Positions 16,078 to 29,724 are shown, numbered from the stretch's first letter. The stretch is 64,000 nucleotides of DNA from Siphonodentalium dalli (GCA_032622095.1 CP136061.1:5714734-5778733), one strand, 5' to 3'. Numbers and translations: made by a program. The notes: a model not told the origin generated them from the letters alone.

Positions 16078-19000
16078 TGTAGATGGGAACGAGTCATTTT
16101 TGGGTTATTCGGGCAAATAACATGGCCGCCAGCAGCCATCTTGGATTTTACTCTTTGTATGACTAAATCCTTTAGCACGGGCTACAGGTCGTACCTTTGG
16201 TCCGATCATCATAAAATTTGTCATGGCTGTTGAAATTGGAATGCAGATGGGAACGAGTCATTTTGGTGTCATTCGGACAAAAAACATGGCCGCCAGTGGC
16301 CATCTTGCATTTAAAAATTCAATCCATTAGCACGGGCTACAGGTCGTACTGTTTGTCTGATCGTCATGAAATTTGTCATGGATGTTAATATTGACATGTA
16401 GATGGGAACGAGTCATTTTGGGGTCATTTGGCCCAAAAACATGGCCGCCAGCAGCCATCTTGGATTTTACTCTTTGTATGACTAAATTCTTTAGCACGGG
16501 CTACAGATCGTACTTTTAGTCTGATCATCATAAAATTTGTCAAGAATGTTAATAATGACATGTAGATGGGAACGAGTCATTTTGGGGTCATTCGGTCAAA
16601 AACATGGCCGCCAGCAGGCATCTTTGATTTTACTCTTTGTATGACTAAATCCTTTAGCACGGGCTACAGGTCGTACCTTTATTCTGATAATCCTGAAATT
16701 TGTCATGGCTGTTGAAATTGGAATGTAGATGGGAACGAGTCATTTTGGGGTCATTCGGACAAAAAACATGGCCGCCAGTGGCCATCTTTGTTTTCAAAAT
16801 TCAATCCATTAGCACGGGCCACATGTCGCACTGTTCGTCTGATCATTATGAAATTTGTCATGGATGTTAATATTGACATGTAGATGGGAACGAGTCATTT
16901 TGGGGTCATTCGGCCCAAAAACATGGCCGCCAGCAGCCATCTTGGATTTTACTCTTTGTATGACTAAATCCTTTAGCACGGGCTACAGGTCGTACCTTTA
17001 GTCCGATCATCATAAAATTTGTCATGGCTGTTGAAACTGGAATGCAGATGGGAACGAGTCATTTTGGTGTCATTCGGACAAAAAACATGGCCGCCAGTGG
17101 CCATCTTGCATTTAAAAATTCAATCCATTAGCACGGGCTACAGGTCGTACTGTTTGTCTGATCGTCATGAAATTTGTCATGGATGTTAATATTGACATGT
17201 AGATGGGAACGAGTCATTTTGGGGTCATTTGGCCCAAAAACATGGCCGCCAGCAGCCATCTTGGATTTTACTCTTTGTATGACTAAATCCTTTAGCACGG
17301 GCTACAGGTCGTACCTTTAGTCCGATCATCATAAAATTAGTAATGGATTTTAACAATGACATGTAGATGGGAACGAGTCATTTTTGGGTTAATCGGGCAA
17401 ATAACATGGCCGCCAGCAGCCATCTTGGATTTTACTCTTTGTATGACTAAATCCTTTAGCACGGGCTACAGGTCGTACCTTTAGTCCGATCATCATAAAA
17501 TTTGTCATGGCTGTTGAAACTGGAATGTAGATGGGAACGAGTCATTTTGGGGTCATTCGGACAAAAAACATGGCCGCCAGTGGCCATCTTGCATTTAAAA
17601 ATTCAATCCATTAGCACGGGCTACAGGTCGTACTGTTTGTCTGATCGTCATGAAATTTGTCATGGATGTTAATATTGACATGTAGATGGGAACGAGTCAT
17701 TTTGGGGTCATTTGGCCCAAAAACATGGCCGCCAGCAGCCATCTTGGATTTTACTCTTTGTATGACTAAATTCTTTAGCACGGGCTACAGATCGCACTTT
17801 TAGTCTGATCATCATAAAATTTGTCAAGAATGTTAATAATGACATGTAGATGGGAACGAGTCATTTTGGGGTCATTCGGCCAAAAAACATGGCCGCCAGC
17901 AGGCATCTTTGATTTTACTCTTTGTATGACTAAATCCTTTAGCACGTGCTACAGGTCGTACCTTTAGTCCGATCATCATAAAATTAGTAATGGATGTTAA
18001 CAATGACATGTAGATGGGAACGAGTCATTTTTGGGTTATTCGGGCAAATAGCATGGCCGCCAGCAGCCATCTTGGATTTTACTCTTTGTATGACTAAATC
18101 CTTTAGCACGGGCTACAGGTCGTACCTTTGGTCCGATCATCATAAAATTTGTCATGGCTGTTGAAACTGGAATGCAGATGGGAACGAGTCATTTTGGTGT
18201 CATTCGGACAAAAAACATGGCCGCCAGTGGCCATCTTGCATTTAAAAATTCAATCCATTAGCACGGGCTACAGGTCGTACTGTTTGTCTGATTGTCATGA
18301 AATTTGTCATGGATGTTAATATTGACATGTAGATGGGAACGAGTCATTTTGGGGTCATTTGGCCCAAAAACATGGCCGCCAGCAGCCATCTTGGATTATA
18401 CTCTTTGTATGACTAAATCCTTTAGCACGGGCTACAGGTCGTACCTTTAGTCTGATCATCATAAAATTAGTAATGGATTTTAACAATGACATGTAGATGG
18501 GAACGAGTCATTTTGGGGTCATTCGGTCAAAAAACATGGCCGCCAGCAGGCATCTTTGATTTTACTCTTTGTATGACTAAATCCTTTAGCACGGGCTACA
18601 GGTCGTACCTTTAGTCCAATCATCATAAAATTAGTAATGGATGTTAACAATGACATGTAGATGGGAACGAGTCATTTTTGGGTTATTCGGGCAAATAACA
18701 TGGCCGCCAGCAGCCATCTTGGATTTTACTCTTTGTATGACTAAATCCTTTAGCACGGGCTACAGGTCGTACCTTTGGTCCGATCATCATAAAATTTGTC
18801 ATGGCTGTTGAAATTGGAATGCAGATGGGAACGAGTCATTTTGGTGTCATTCGGACAAAAAACATGGCCGCCAGTGGCCATCTTGCATTTAAAAATTCAA
18901 TCCATTAGCACGGGCTACAGGTCGTACTGTTTGTCTGATCGTCATGAAATTTGTCATGGATGTTAATATTGACATGTAGATGGGAACGAGTCATTTTGGG

Positions 19001-22000
19001 GTCATTTGGCCCAAAAACATGGCCGCCAGCAGCCATCTTGGATTTTACTCTTTGTATGACTAAATTCTTTAGCACGGGCTACAGATCGTACTTTTAATCT
19101 GATCATCATAAAATTTGTCAAGAATGTTAATAATGACATGTAGATGGGAACGAGTCATTTTTGGGTTATTCGGGCAAATAACATGGCCGCCAGCAGCCAT
19201 CTTGGATTTTACTCTTTGTATGACTAAATCCTTTAGCACGGGCTACAGGTCGTACCTTTAGTCCGATCATCATAAAATTTGTCATGGCTGTTGAAACTGG
19301 AATGCAGATGGGAACGAGTCATTTTGGTGTCATTCGGACAAAAAACATGGCCGCCAGTGGCCATCTTGCATTTAAAAATTCAATCCATTAGCACGGGCTA
19401 CAGGTCGTACTGTTTGTCTGATTGTCATGAAATTTGTCATGGATGTTAATATTGACATGTAGATGGGAACGAGTCATTTTGGGGTCATTTGGCCCAAAAA
19501 CATGGCCGCCAGCAGCCATCTTGGATTTTACTCTTTGTATGACTAAATTCTTTAGCACGGGCTACAGATCGTACTTTTAGTCTGATCATCATAAAATTTG
19601 TCAAGAATGTTAATAATGACATGTAGATGGGAACGAGTCATTTTGGGGTCATTCGGTCAAAAAACATGGCCGCCAGCAGGCATCTTTGATTTTACTCTTT
19701 GTATGACTAAATCCTTTAGCACGGGCTACAGGTCGTACCTTTAGTCTGATAATCCTGAAATTTGTCATGGCTGTTGAAATTGGAATGTAGATGGGAACGA
19801 GTCATTTTGGGGTCATTCGGACAAAAAACATGGCCGCCAGTGGCCATCTTTGTTTTCAAAATTCAATCCATTAGCACGGGCCACATGTCGCACTGTTCGT
19901 CTGATCATTATGAAATTTGTCATGGATGTTAATATTGACATGTAGATGGGAACGAGTCATTTTGGGGTCATTCGGCCCAAAAACATGGCCGCCAGCAGCC
20001 ATCTTGGATTTTACTCTTTGTATGACTAAATCCTTTAGCACGGGCTACAGGTCGTACCTTTAGTCCGATCATCATAAAATTTGTCATGGCTGTTGAAACT
20101 GGAATGCAGATGGGAACGAGTCATTTTGGTGTCATTCGGACAAAAAACATGGCCGCCAGTGGCCATCTTGCATTTAAAAATTCAATCCATTAGCACGGGC
20201 TACAGGTCGTACTGTTTGTCTGATTGTCATGAAATTTGTCATGGATGTTAATATTGACATGTAGATGGGAACGAGTCATTTTGGGGTCATTTGGCCCAAA
20301 AACATGGCCGCCAACAGCCATCTTGGATTATACTCTTTGTATGACTAAATCCTTTAGCACGGGCTACAGGTCGTACCTTTAGTCTGATCATCATAAAATT
20401 AGTAATGGATTTTAACAATGACATGTAGATGGGAACGAGTCATTTTGGGGTCATTCGGTCAAAAAACATGGCCGCCAGCAGGCATCTTTGATTTTACTCT
20501 TTGTATGACTAAATCCTTTAGCACGGGCTACAGGTCGTACCTTTAGTCCAATCATCATAAAATTAGTAATGGATGTTAACAATGACATGTAGATGGGAAC
20601 GAGTCATTTTTGGGTTATTCGGGCAAATAACATGGCCGCCAGCAGCCATCTTGGATTTTACTCTTTGTATGACTAAATCCTTTAGCACGGGCTACAGGTC
20701 GTACCTTTGGTCCGATCATCATAAAATTTGTCATGGCTGTTGAAATTGGAATGCAGATGGGAACGAGTCATTTTGGTGTCATTCGGACAAAAAACATGGC
20801 CGCCAGTGGCCATCTTGCATTTAAAAATTCAATCCATTAGCACGGGCTACAGGTCGTACTGTTTGTCTGATCGTCATGAAATTTGTCATGGATGTTAATA
20901 TTGACATGTAGATGGGAACGAGTCATTTTGGGGTCATTTGGCCCAAAAACATGGCCGCCAGCAGCCATCTTGGATTTTACTCTTTGTATGACTAAATTCT
21001 TTAGCACGGGCTACAGATCGTACTTTTAGTCTGATCATCATAAAATTTGTCAAGAATGTTAATAATGACATGTAGATGGGAACGAGTCATTTTGGGGTCA
21101 TTCGGTCAAAAACATGGCCGCCAGCAGGCATCTTTGATTTTACTCTTTGTATGACTAAATCCTTTAGCACGGGCTACAGGTCGTACCTTTATTCTGATAA
21201 TCCTGAAATTTGTCATGGCTGTTGAAATTGGAATGTAGATGGGAACGAGTCATTTTGGGGTCATTCGGACAAAAAACATGGCCGCCAGTGGCCATCTTTG
21301 TTTTCAAAATTCAATCCATTAGCACGGGCCACATGTCGCACTGTTCGTCTGATCATTATGAAATTTGTCATGGATGTTAATATTGACATGTAGATGGGAA
21401 CGAGTCATTTTGGGGTCATTCGGCCCAAAAACATGGCCGCCAGCAGCCATCTTGGATTTTACTCTTTGTATGACTAAATCCTTTAGCACGGGCTACAGGT
21501 CGTACCTTTAGTCCGATCATCATAAAATTTGTCATGGCTGTTGAAACTGGAATGCAGATGGGAACGAGTCATTTTGGTGTCATTCGGACAAAAAACATGG
21601 CCGCCAGTGGCCATCTTGCATTTAAAAATTCAATCCATTAGCACGGGCTACAGGTCGTACTGTTTGTCTGATCGTCATGAAATTTGTCATGGATGTTAAT
21701 ATTGACATGTAGATGGGAACGAGTCATTTTGGGGTCATTTGGCCCAAAAACATGGCCGCCAGCAGCCATCTTGGATTTTACTCTTTGTATGACTAAATCC
21801 TTTAGCACGGGCTACAGGTCGTACCTTTAGTCCGATCATCATAAAATTAGTAATGGATTTTAACAATGACATGTAGATGGGAACGAGTCATTTTTGGGTT
21901 AATCGGGCAAATAACATGGCCGCCAGCAGCCATCTTGGATTTTACTCTTTGTATGACTAAATCCTTTAGCACGGGCTACAGGTCGTACCTTTAGTCCGAT

Positions 22001-25000
22001 CATCATAAAATTTGTCATGGCTGTTGAAACTGGAATGTAGATGGGAACGAGTCATTTTGGGGTCATTCGGACAAAAAACATGGCCGCCAGTGGCCATCTT
22101 GCATTTAAAAATTCAATCCATTAGCACGGGCTACAGGTCGTACTGTTTGTCTGATCGTCATGAAATTTGTCATGGATGTTAATATTGACATGTAGATGGG
22201 AACGAGTCATTTTGGGGTCATTTGGCCCAAAAACATGGCCGCCAGCAGCCATCTTGGATTTTACTCTTTGTATGACTAAATTCTTTAGCACGGGCTACAG
22301 ATCGCACTTTTAGTCTGATCATCATAAAATTTGTCAAGAATGTTAATAATGACATGTAGATGGGAACGAGTCATTTTGGGGTCATTCGGCCAAAAAACAT
22401 GGCCGCCAGCAGGCATCTTTGATTTTACTCTTTGTATGACTAAATCCTTTAGCACGTGCTACAGGTCGTACCTTTAGTCCGATCATCATAAAATTAGTAA
22501 TGGATGTTAACAATGACATGTAGATGGGAACGAGTCATTTTTGGGTTATTCGGGCAAATAGCATGGCCGCCAGCAGCCATCTTGGATTTTACTCTTTGTA
22601 TGACTAAATCCTTTAGCACGGGCTACAGGTCGTACCTTTGGTCCGATCATCATAAAATTTGTCATGGCTGTTGAAACTGGAATGCAGATGGGAACGAGTC
22701 ATTTTGGTGTCATTCGGACAAAAAACATGGCCGCCAGTGGCCATCTTGCATTTAAAAATTCAATCCATTAGCACGGGCTACAGGTCGTACTGTTTGTCTG
22801 ATTGTCATGAAATTTGTCATGGATGTTAATATTGACATGTAGATGGGAACGAGTCATTTTGGGGTCATTTGGCCCAAAAACATGGCCGCCAGCAGCCATC
22901 TTGGATTATACTCTTTGTATGACTAAATCCTTTAGCACGGGCTACAGGTCGTACCTTTAGTCTGATCATCATAAAATTAGTAATGGATTTTAACAATGAC
23001 ATGTAGATGGGAACGAGTCATTTTGGGGTCATTCGGTCAAAAAACATGGCCGCCAGCAGGCATCTTTGATTTTACTCTTTGTATGACTAAATCCTTTAGC
23101 ACGGGCTACAGGTCGTACCTTTAGTCCAATCATCATAAAATTAGTAATGGATGTTAACAATGACATGTAGATGGGAACGAGTCATTTTTGGGTTATTCGG
23201 GCAAATAACATGGCCGCCAGCAGCCATCTTGGATTTTACTCTTTGTATGACTAAATCCTTTAGCACGGGCTACAGGTCGTACCTTTGGTCCGATCATCAT
23301 AAAATTTGTCATGGCTGTTGAAATTGGAATGCAGATGGGAACGAGTCATTTTGGTGTCATTCGGACAAAAAACATGGCCGCCAGTGGCCATCTTGCATTT
23401 AAAAATTCAATCCATTAGCACGGGCTACAGGTCGTACTGTTTGTCTGATCGTCATGAAATTTGTCATGGATGTTAATATTGACATGTAGATGGGAACGAG
23501 TCATTTTGGGGTCATTTGGCCCAAAAACATGGCCGCCAGCAGCCATCTTGGATTTTACTCTTTGTATGACTAAATTCTTTAGCACGGGCTACAGATCGTA
23601 CTTTTAATCTGATCATCATAAAATTTGTCAAGAATGTTAATAATGACATGTAGATGGGAACGAGTCATTTTTGGGTTATTCGGGCAAATAACATGGCCGC
23701 CAGCAGCCATCTTGGATTTTACTCTTTGTATGACTAAATCCTTTAGCACGGGCTACAGGTCGTACCTTTAGTCCGATCATCATAAAATTTGTCATGGCTG
23801 TTGAAACTGGAATGCAGATGGGAACGAGTCATTTTGGTGTCATTCGGACAAAAAACATGGCCGCCAGTGGCCATCTTGCATTTAAAAATTCAATCCATTA
23901 GCACGGGCTACAGGTCGTACTGTTTGTCTGATTGTCATGAAATTTGTCATGGATGTTAATATTGACATGTAGATGGGAACGAGTCATTTTGGGGTCATTT
24001 GGCCCAAAAACATGGCCGCCAGCAGCCATCTTGGATTTTACTCTTTGTATGACTAAATTCTTTAGCACGGGCTACAGATCGTACTTTTAGTCTGATCATC
24101 ATAAAATTTGTCAAGAATGTTAATAATGACATGTAGATGGGAACGAGTCATTTTGGGGTCATTCGGTCAAAAAACATGGCCGCCAGCAGGCATCTTTGAT
24201 TTTACTCTTTGTATGACTAAATCCTTTAGCACGGGCTACAGGTCGTACCTTTAGTCTGATAATCCTGAAATTTGTCATGGCTGTTGAAATTGGAATGTAG
24301 ATGGGAACGAGTCATTTTGGGGTCATTCGGACAAAAAACATGGCCGCCAGTGGCCATCTTTGTTTTCAAAATTCAATCCATTAGCACGGGCCACATGTCG
24401 CACTGTTCGTCTGATCATTATGAAATTTGTCATGGATGTTAATATTGACATGTAGATGGGAACGAGTCATTTTGGGGTCATTCGGCCCAAAAACATGGCC
24501 GCCAGCAGCCATCTTGGATTTTACTCTTTGTATGACTAAATCCTTTAGCACGGGCTACAGGTCGTACCTTTAGTCCGATCATCATAAAATTTGTCATGGC
24601 TGTTGAAACTGGAATGCAGATGGGAACGAGTCATTTTGGTGTCATTCGGACAAAAAACATGGCCGCCAGTGGCCATCTTGCATTTAAAAATTCAATCCAT
24701 TAGCACGGGCTACAGGTCGTACTGTTTGTCTGATTGTCATGAAATTTGTCATGGATGTTAATATTGACATGTAGATGGGAACGAGTCATTTTGGGGTCAT
24801 TTGGCCCAAAAACATGGCCGCCAACAGCCATCTTGGATTATACTCTTTGTATGACTAAATCCTTTAGCACGGGCTACAGGTCGTACCTTTAGTCTGATCA
24901 TCATAAAATTAGTAATGGATTTTAACAATGACATGTAGATGGGAACGAGTCATTTTGGGGTCATTCGGGGTCAAAAAAACATGGCCGCCAGCAGGCATCT

Positions 25001-25097
25001 TTGATTTTACTCTTTGTATGACTAAATCCTTTAGCACGGGCTACTAGGTCGTACCTTTATGTCCAATCATCATAAAATTAGTAATGGATGTTAACAA
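16078..25097. repeat. SatA 4.51 kb super-repeat, two tandem copies
   Basis: Private variants repeat at a fixed 4510 bp offset: 'TTTATTCTGATAATCC' (~16680/21190), 'GGGTTAATCGGG' (~17388/21898), 'GCACGTGCTACAGG' (~17944/22454), 'TTGGATTATACTC' (18393/22903) and 'CCGCCAACAGCC' (~20316/24826). The two copies run about 16078-20587 and 20588-25097. A third, rearranged copy follows, where the same markers sit ~6.13 kb further on (GGTTAATCGGG at ~28028, GGATTATA at ~29038), consistent with an extra ~1.6 kb block. Confidence 0.8.
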
Positions 25098-28000
25098 TGG
25101 ACATGTAGATGGGAAACGAGTCATTTTTGGGTTATTCGGGCAAATAACATGGCCGCCAGCAGCCATCTTGGATTTTACTCTTTGTATGACTAAATCCTTT
25201 AGCACGGGCTACAGGTCGTACCTTTGGTCCGATCATCATAAAATTTGTCATGGCTGTTGAAATTGGAATGCAGATGGGAACGAGTCATTTTGGTGTCATT
25301 CGGACAAAAAACATGGCCGCCAGTGGCCATCTTGCATTTAAAAAATTCAATCCATTAGCACGGGCTACAGGTCGTACTGTTTGTCTGATCGTCATGAAAT
25401 TTGTCATGGATGTTAATATTGACATGTAGATGGGAACGAGTCATTTTGGGGTCATTTGGCCCAAAAACATGGCCGCCAGCAGCCATCTTGGATTTTACTC
25501 TTTGTATGACTAAATTCTTTAGCACGGGCTACAGATCGTACTTTTAGTCTGATCATCATAAAATTTGTCAAGAATGTTAATAATGACATGTAGATGGGAA
25601 CGAGTCATTTTGGGGTCATTCGGTCAAAAACATGGCCGCCAGCAGGCATCTTTGATTTTACTCTTTGTATGACTAAATCCTTTAGCACGGGCTACAGGTC
25701 GTACCTTTATTCTGATAATCCTGAAATTTGTCATGGCTGTTGAAATTGGAATGTAGATGGGAACGAGTCATTTTGGGGTCATTCGGACAAAAAACATGGC
25801 CGCCAGTGGCCATCTTTGTTTTCAAAATTCAATCCATTAGCACGGGCCACATGTCGCACTGTTCGTCTGATCATTATGAAATTTGTCATGGATGTTAATA
25901 TTGACATGTAGATGGGAACGAGTCATTTTGGGGTCATTCGGCCCAAAAACATGGCCGCCAGCAGCCATCTTGGATTTTACTCTTTGTATGACTAAATCCT
26001 TTAGCACGGGCTACAGGTCGTACCTTTAGTCCGATCATCATAAAATTTGTCATGGCTGTTGAAACTGGAATGCAGATGGGAACGAGTCATTTTGGTGTCA
26101 TTCGGACAAAAACATGGCCGCCAGTGGCCATCTTGCATTTAAAAATTCAATCCATTAGCACGGGCTACAGGTCGTACTGTTTGTCTGATCGTCATGAAAT
26201 TTGTCATGGATGTTAATATTGACATGTAGATGGGAACGAGTCATTTTGGGGTCATTTGGCCCAAAAACATGGCCGCCAGCAGCCATCTTGGATTTTACTC
26301 TTTGTATGACTAAATCCTTTAGCACGGGCTACAGGTCGTACCTTTAGTCCGATCATCATAAAATTAGTAATGGATTTTAACAATGACATGTAGATGGGAA
26401 CGAGTCATTTTTGGGTTATTCGGGCAAATAACATGGCCGCCAGCAGCCATCTTGGATTTTACTCTTTGTATGACTAAATCCTTTAGCACGGGCTACAGGT
26501 CGTAACCTTTAGTCCGATCATCATAAAATTTGTCATGGCTGTTGAAACTGGAATGTAGATGGGAACGAGTCATTTTAGGGGTCATTCGGGACAAAAAACA
26601 TGGCCCGCCAGTGGCCATCTTGCATTTTAAAAATTCAATCCATTAGCACGGGCTACAGGTCGTACTGTTTGTCTGATCGTCATGAAATTTGTCATGGATG
26701 TTAATATTGACATGTAGATGGGAACGAGTCATTTTTGGGTTATTCGGGCAAATAACATGGCCGCCAGCAGCCATCCTTGGATTTTACTCTTTGTATGACT
26801 AAATCCTTTAGCACGGGCTACAGGTCGTACCTTTGGTCCCGATCATCATAAAATTTGTCATGGCTGTTGAAATTGAGAATGCAGATGGGAACGAGTCATT
26901 TTGGTGTCATTCGGACAAAAAACATGGCCGCCAGTGGCCATCTTGCATTTAAAAATTCAATCCATTAGCACGGGCTACAGGTCGTACTGTTTTGTCTGAT
27001 CGTCATGAAATTTGTCATGGATGTTAATATTGACATGTAGATGGGAACGAGTCATTTTGGGGTCATTTGGCCCAAAAACATGGCCGCCAGCAGCCATCTT
27101 GGATTTTACTCTTTGTATGACTAAATTCTTTAGCACGGGCTACAGATCGTACTTTTAGTCTGATCATCATAAAATTTGTCAAGAATGTTAATAATGACAT
27201 GTAGATGGGAACGAGTCATTTTGGGGTCATTCCGGTCAAAAACATGGCCGCCAGCAGGCATCTTTGATTTTACTCTTTGTATGACTAAATCCTTTAGCAC
27301 GGGCTACAGGTCGTACCTTTATTCTGATAATCCTGAAATTTGTCATGGCTGTTGAAATTGGAATGTAGATGGGAACGAGTCATTTTGGGGTCATTCGGAC
27401 AAAAAACATGGCCGCCAGTGGCCATCTTTGTTTTCAAAATTCAATCCATTAGCACGGGCCACATGTCGCACTGTTCGTCTGATCATTATGAAATTTGTCA
27501 TGGATGTTAATATTGACATGTAGATGGGAACGAGTCATTTTGGGTCATTCGGCCCAAAAACATGGCCGCCAGCAGCCATCTTGGATTTTACTCTTTGTAT
27601 GACTAAATCCTTTAGCACGGGCTACAGGTCGTACCTTTAGTCCGATCATCATAAAATTTGTCATGGCTGTTGAAACTGGAATGCAGATGGGGAACGAGTC
27701 ATTTTGGTGTCATTCGGAACAAAAAACATGGCCGCCAGTGGCCATCTTGCATTTAAAAATTCAATCCATTAGCACGGGCTACAGGTCGTACTGTTTGTCT
27801 GATCGTCATGAAATTTGTCATGGATGTTAATATTGACATGTAGATGGGAACGAGTCATTTTGGGGTCATTTGGCCCAAAAACATGGCCGCCAGCAGCCAT
27901 CTTGGATTTTACTCTTTGTATGACTAAATCCTTTAGCACGGGCTACAGGTCGTACCTTTAGTCCGATCATCATAAAATTAGTAATGGATTTTAACAATGA

Positions 28001-28900
28001 CATGTAGATGGGAACGAGTCATTTTTGGGTTAATCGGGCAAATAACATGGCCGCCAGCAGCCATCTTGGATTTTACTCTTTGTATGACTAAATCCTTTAG
28101 CACGGGCTACAGGTCGTACCTTTAGTCCGATCATCATAAAATTTGTCATGGCTGTTGAAACTGGAATGTAGATGGGAACGAGTCATTTTGGGGTCATTCG
28201 GACAAAAAAACATGGCCGCCAGTGGCCATCTTGCATTTAAAAATTCAATCCATTAGCACGGGCTACAGGTCGTACTGTTTGTCTGATCGTCATGAAATTT
28301 GTCATGGATGTTAATATTGACATGTAGATGGGAACGAGTCATTTTGGGGTCATTTGGCCCAAAAACATGGCCGCCAGCAGCCATCTTGGATTTTACTCTT
28401 TGTATGACTAAATTCTTTAGCACGGGCTACAGATCGCACTTTTAGTCTGATCATCATAAAAATTTGTCAAGAATGTTAATAATGACATGTAGATGGGAAC
28501 GAGTCATTTTGGGGTCATTCGGCCAAAAAAACATGGCCGCCAGCAGGCATCTTTGATTTTACTCTTTGTATGACTAAATCCTTTAGCACGTGCTACAGGT
28601 CGTACCTTTAGTCCGATCATCATAAAATTAGAAATGGATGTTAACAATGACATGTAGATGGGAACGAGTCATTTTTGGGTTATTCGGGCAAATAGCATGG
28701 CCGCCAGCAGCCATCTTGGATTTTACTCTTTGTATGACTAAATCCTTTAGCACGGGCTACAGGTCGTACCTTTGGTCCGATCATCATAAAATTTGTCATG
28801 GCTGTTGAAACTGGAATGCAGATGGGAACGAGTCATTTTGGTGTCATTCGGACAAAAAACATGGCCGCCAGTGGCCATCTTGCATTTAAAAAATTCAATC
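24960..28900. other. SatA stretch with noisy consensus
   Basis: From ~24960 single-base insertions and deletions appear that are absent from the preceding 25 kb. Examples are 'TCATTCGGGGTCAAAAAAAC' (24961), 'GCTACTAGG' (~25041), 'CAATGGACATG' (~25097), 'GGGAAACGAG' (~25111), 'CGTAACCTTTAG' (~26502), 'TGGCCCGCC' (~26600), 'GGTCCCGATC' (~26837), 'ATTCCGGTC' (~27229) and 'GATGGGGAACG' (~27687). They look like long-read homopolymer errors near a contig end, not biological variants. Confidence 0.7.
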
Positions 28901-29078
28901 CATTAGCACGGGCTACAGGTCGTACTGTTTGTCTGATTGTCATGAAATTTGTCATGGATGTTAATATTGACATGTAGATGGGAACGAGTCATTTTGGGGT
29001 CATTTGGCCCAAAAACATGGCCGCCAGCAGCCATCTTGGATTATACTCTTTGTATGACTAAATCCTTTAGCACGGGCT

Positions 29079-29178
29079 NNNNNNNNNNNNNNNNNNNNNN
29101 NNNNNNNNNNNNNNNNNNNNNNNNNNNNNNNNNNNNNNNNNNNNNNNNNNNNNNNNNNNNNNNNNNNNNNNNNNNNNN
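29079..29178. other. Assembly gap (100 N)
   Basis: Exactly 100 Ns, the usual placeholder for a gap of unknown size. It truncates the last SatA monomer after 'TAGCACGGGCT'. An open frame running through it (28949-29245) has no meaning. Confidence 0.99.
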
Positions 29179-29396
29179 TCCATATGAGGGAAGCAAGCCC
29201 TCGGTGCCCCCATATTCACACTATATGATCATGGAAATACTATAGATTTGTGCAAGAGCTGCTGATTTAATAAGAAAAACTAGAGCTTCAGGACTGAGAC
29301 ACCAAAGCTCCAGTAATTACACACCATTTTTTGGACAGGGATGCTGATAATATGAAAATAGGGTTTTTTCCCACTGATTTAAGTCAATAAGTAAAC
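29179..29396. repeat. Diverged dispersed repeat, first copy
   Basis: No gene is seen. 'ATGAGGGAAGCAAGCCCTC' near 29182 is matched by 'ATGAGGTAAGAAAGCCCTC' near 29612, and both are followed ~70 bp later by 'TTTGTGCAA' or 'CTGTGCAAAA'. 'TGCTGATAATATG' with a following AATAGGG near 29341 is matched by 'TGCTGATAATATG' plus AATTAGGGG near 30150. These are remnants of the same dispersed repeats lying as direct copies around the hairpin element. Confidence 0.5.
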
Positions 29397-29614
29397 CATA
29401 CAGTAATGCTCTAATTAATCGACTCCTTAACCACAGCAGAATTATGGATAACTTTTCAGGATTTAGTCGGAAATATGACTTGTTGCCATTCATCGGAAAG
29501 CTCTCGAGAGCTTTTCGATGAATGGCAACAAACCATATTTCCGACTAAATCCTGAAAAGTTACCCATAATTCTGCTGTGGTTAAGAAGTCGATTAAATAG
29601 AGCATTACTGTATG
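29397..29614. repeat. 218 bp near-perfect palindrome (foldback MITE)
   Basis: Two ~109 bp arms meet at CTCTC|GAGAG (29501-29510) with no loop. The left arm starts CATACAGTAATGCTCTAATT and the right arm ends with its complement at 29614. Only a few mismatches separate the arms (for example GGATAAC/GTTACCC and ACTTGTTGCC/GGCAACAAACC). The size and perfection fit a foldback MITE. No coding content and no clear target duplication were identified. Confidence 0.85.
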
Positions 29615-29724
29615 AGGTAAGAAAGCCCTCATGCAGTGACACCGCATGCATGTTAGGATATTACCATAGTAAAGGATAAAATCTGTGCAAAAATACATTA
29701 AAAACATCATACAAAACATTACTA

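Larger units (their letters stand above)
1..29078. repeat. SatA: 29 kb satellite array with higher-order structure
   Basis: The whole stretch is head-to-tail monomers with no orientation switch. Two classes are seen. Class A (~164 bp) carries 'CCGCCAGCAGCCATCTTGG' and 'TTTTACTCTTTGTATGAC'. Class B (~155 bp) carries 'CCGCCAGTGGCCATCTT' and 'TTTAAAAATTCAATCC'. Both share 'TAGATGGGAACGAGTCATTTT' (in part) and 'TAGCACGGGCTACAGGTCG'. The spacing of the shared ATG in 'ACATGTAGATGGG' at 1125, 1289, 1453 and 1608 gives 164, 164 and 155 bp, an A1-A2-B trimer of 483 bp that recurs (next at 2091). Short open frames inside are by-products of the repeat and are not genes. The left edge is the window edge and the right edge is an assembly gap, so the true size is unknown. 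Confidence 0.97.

Noticed and set aside
1-29078. Short open frames in SatA (31-216, 4296-4487, 15303-15485)
   Set aside because: They are translated monomers, differ in frame from copy to copy, and have no domain.
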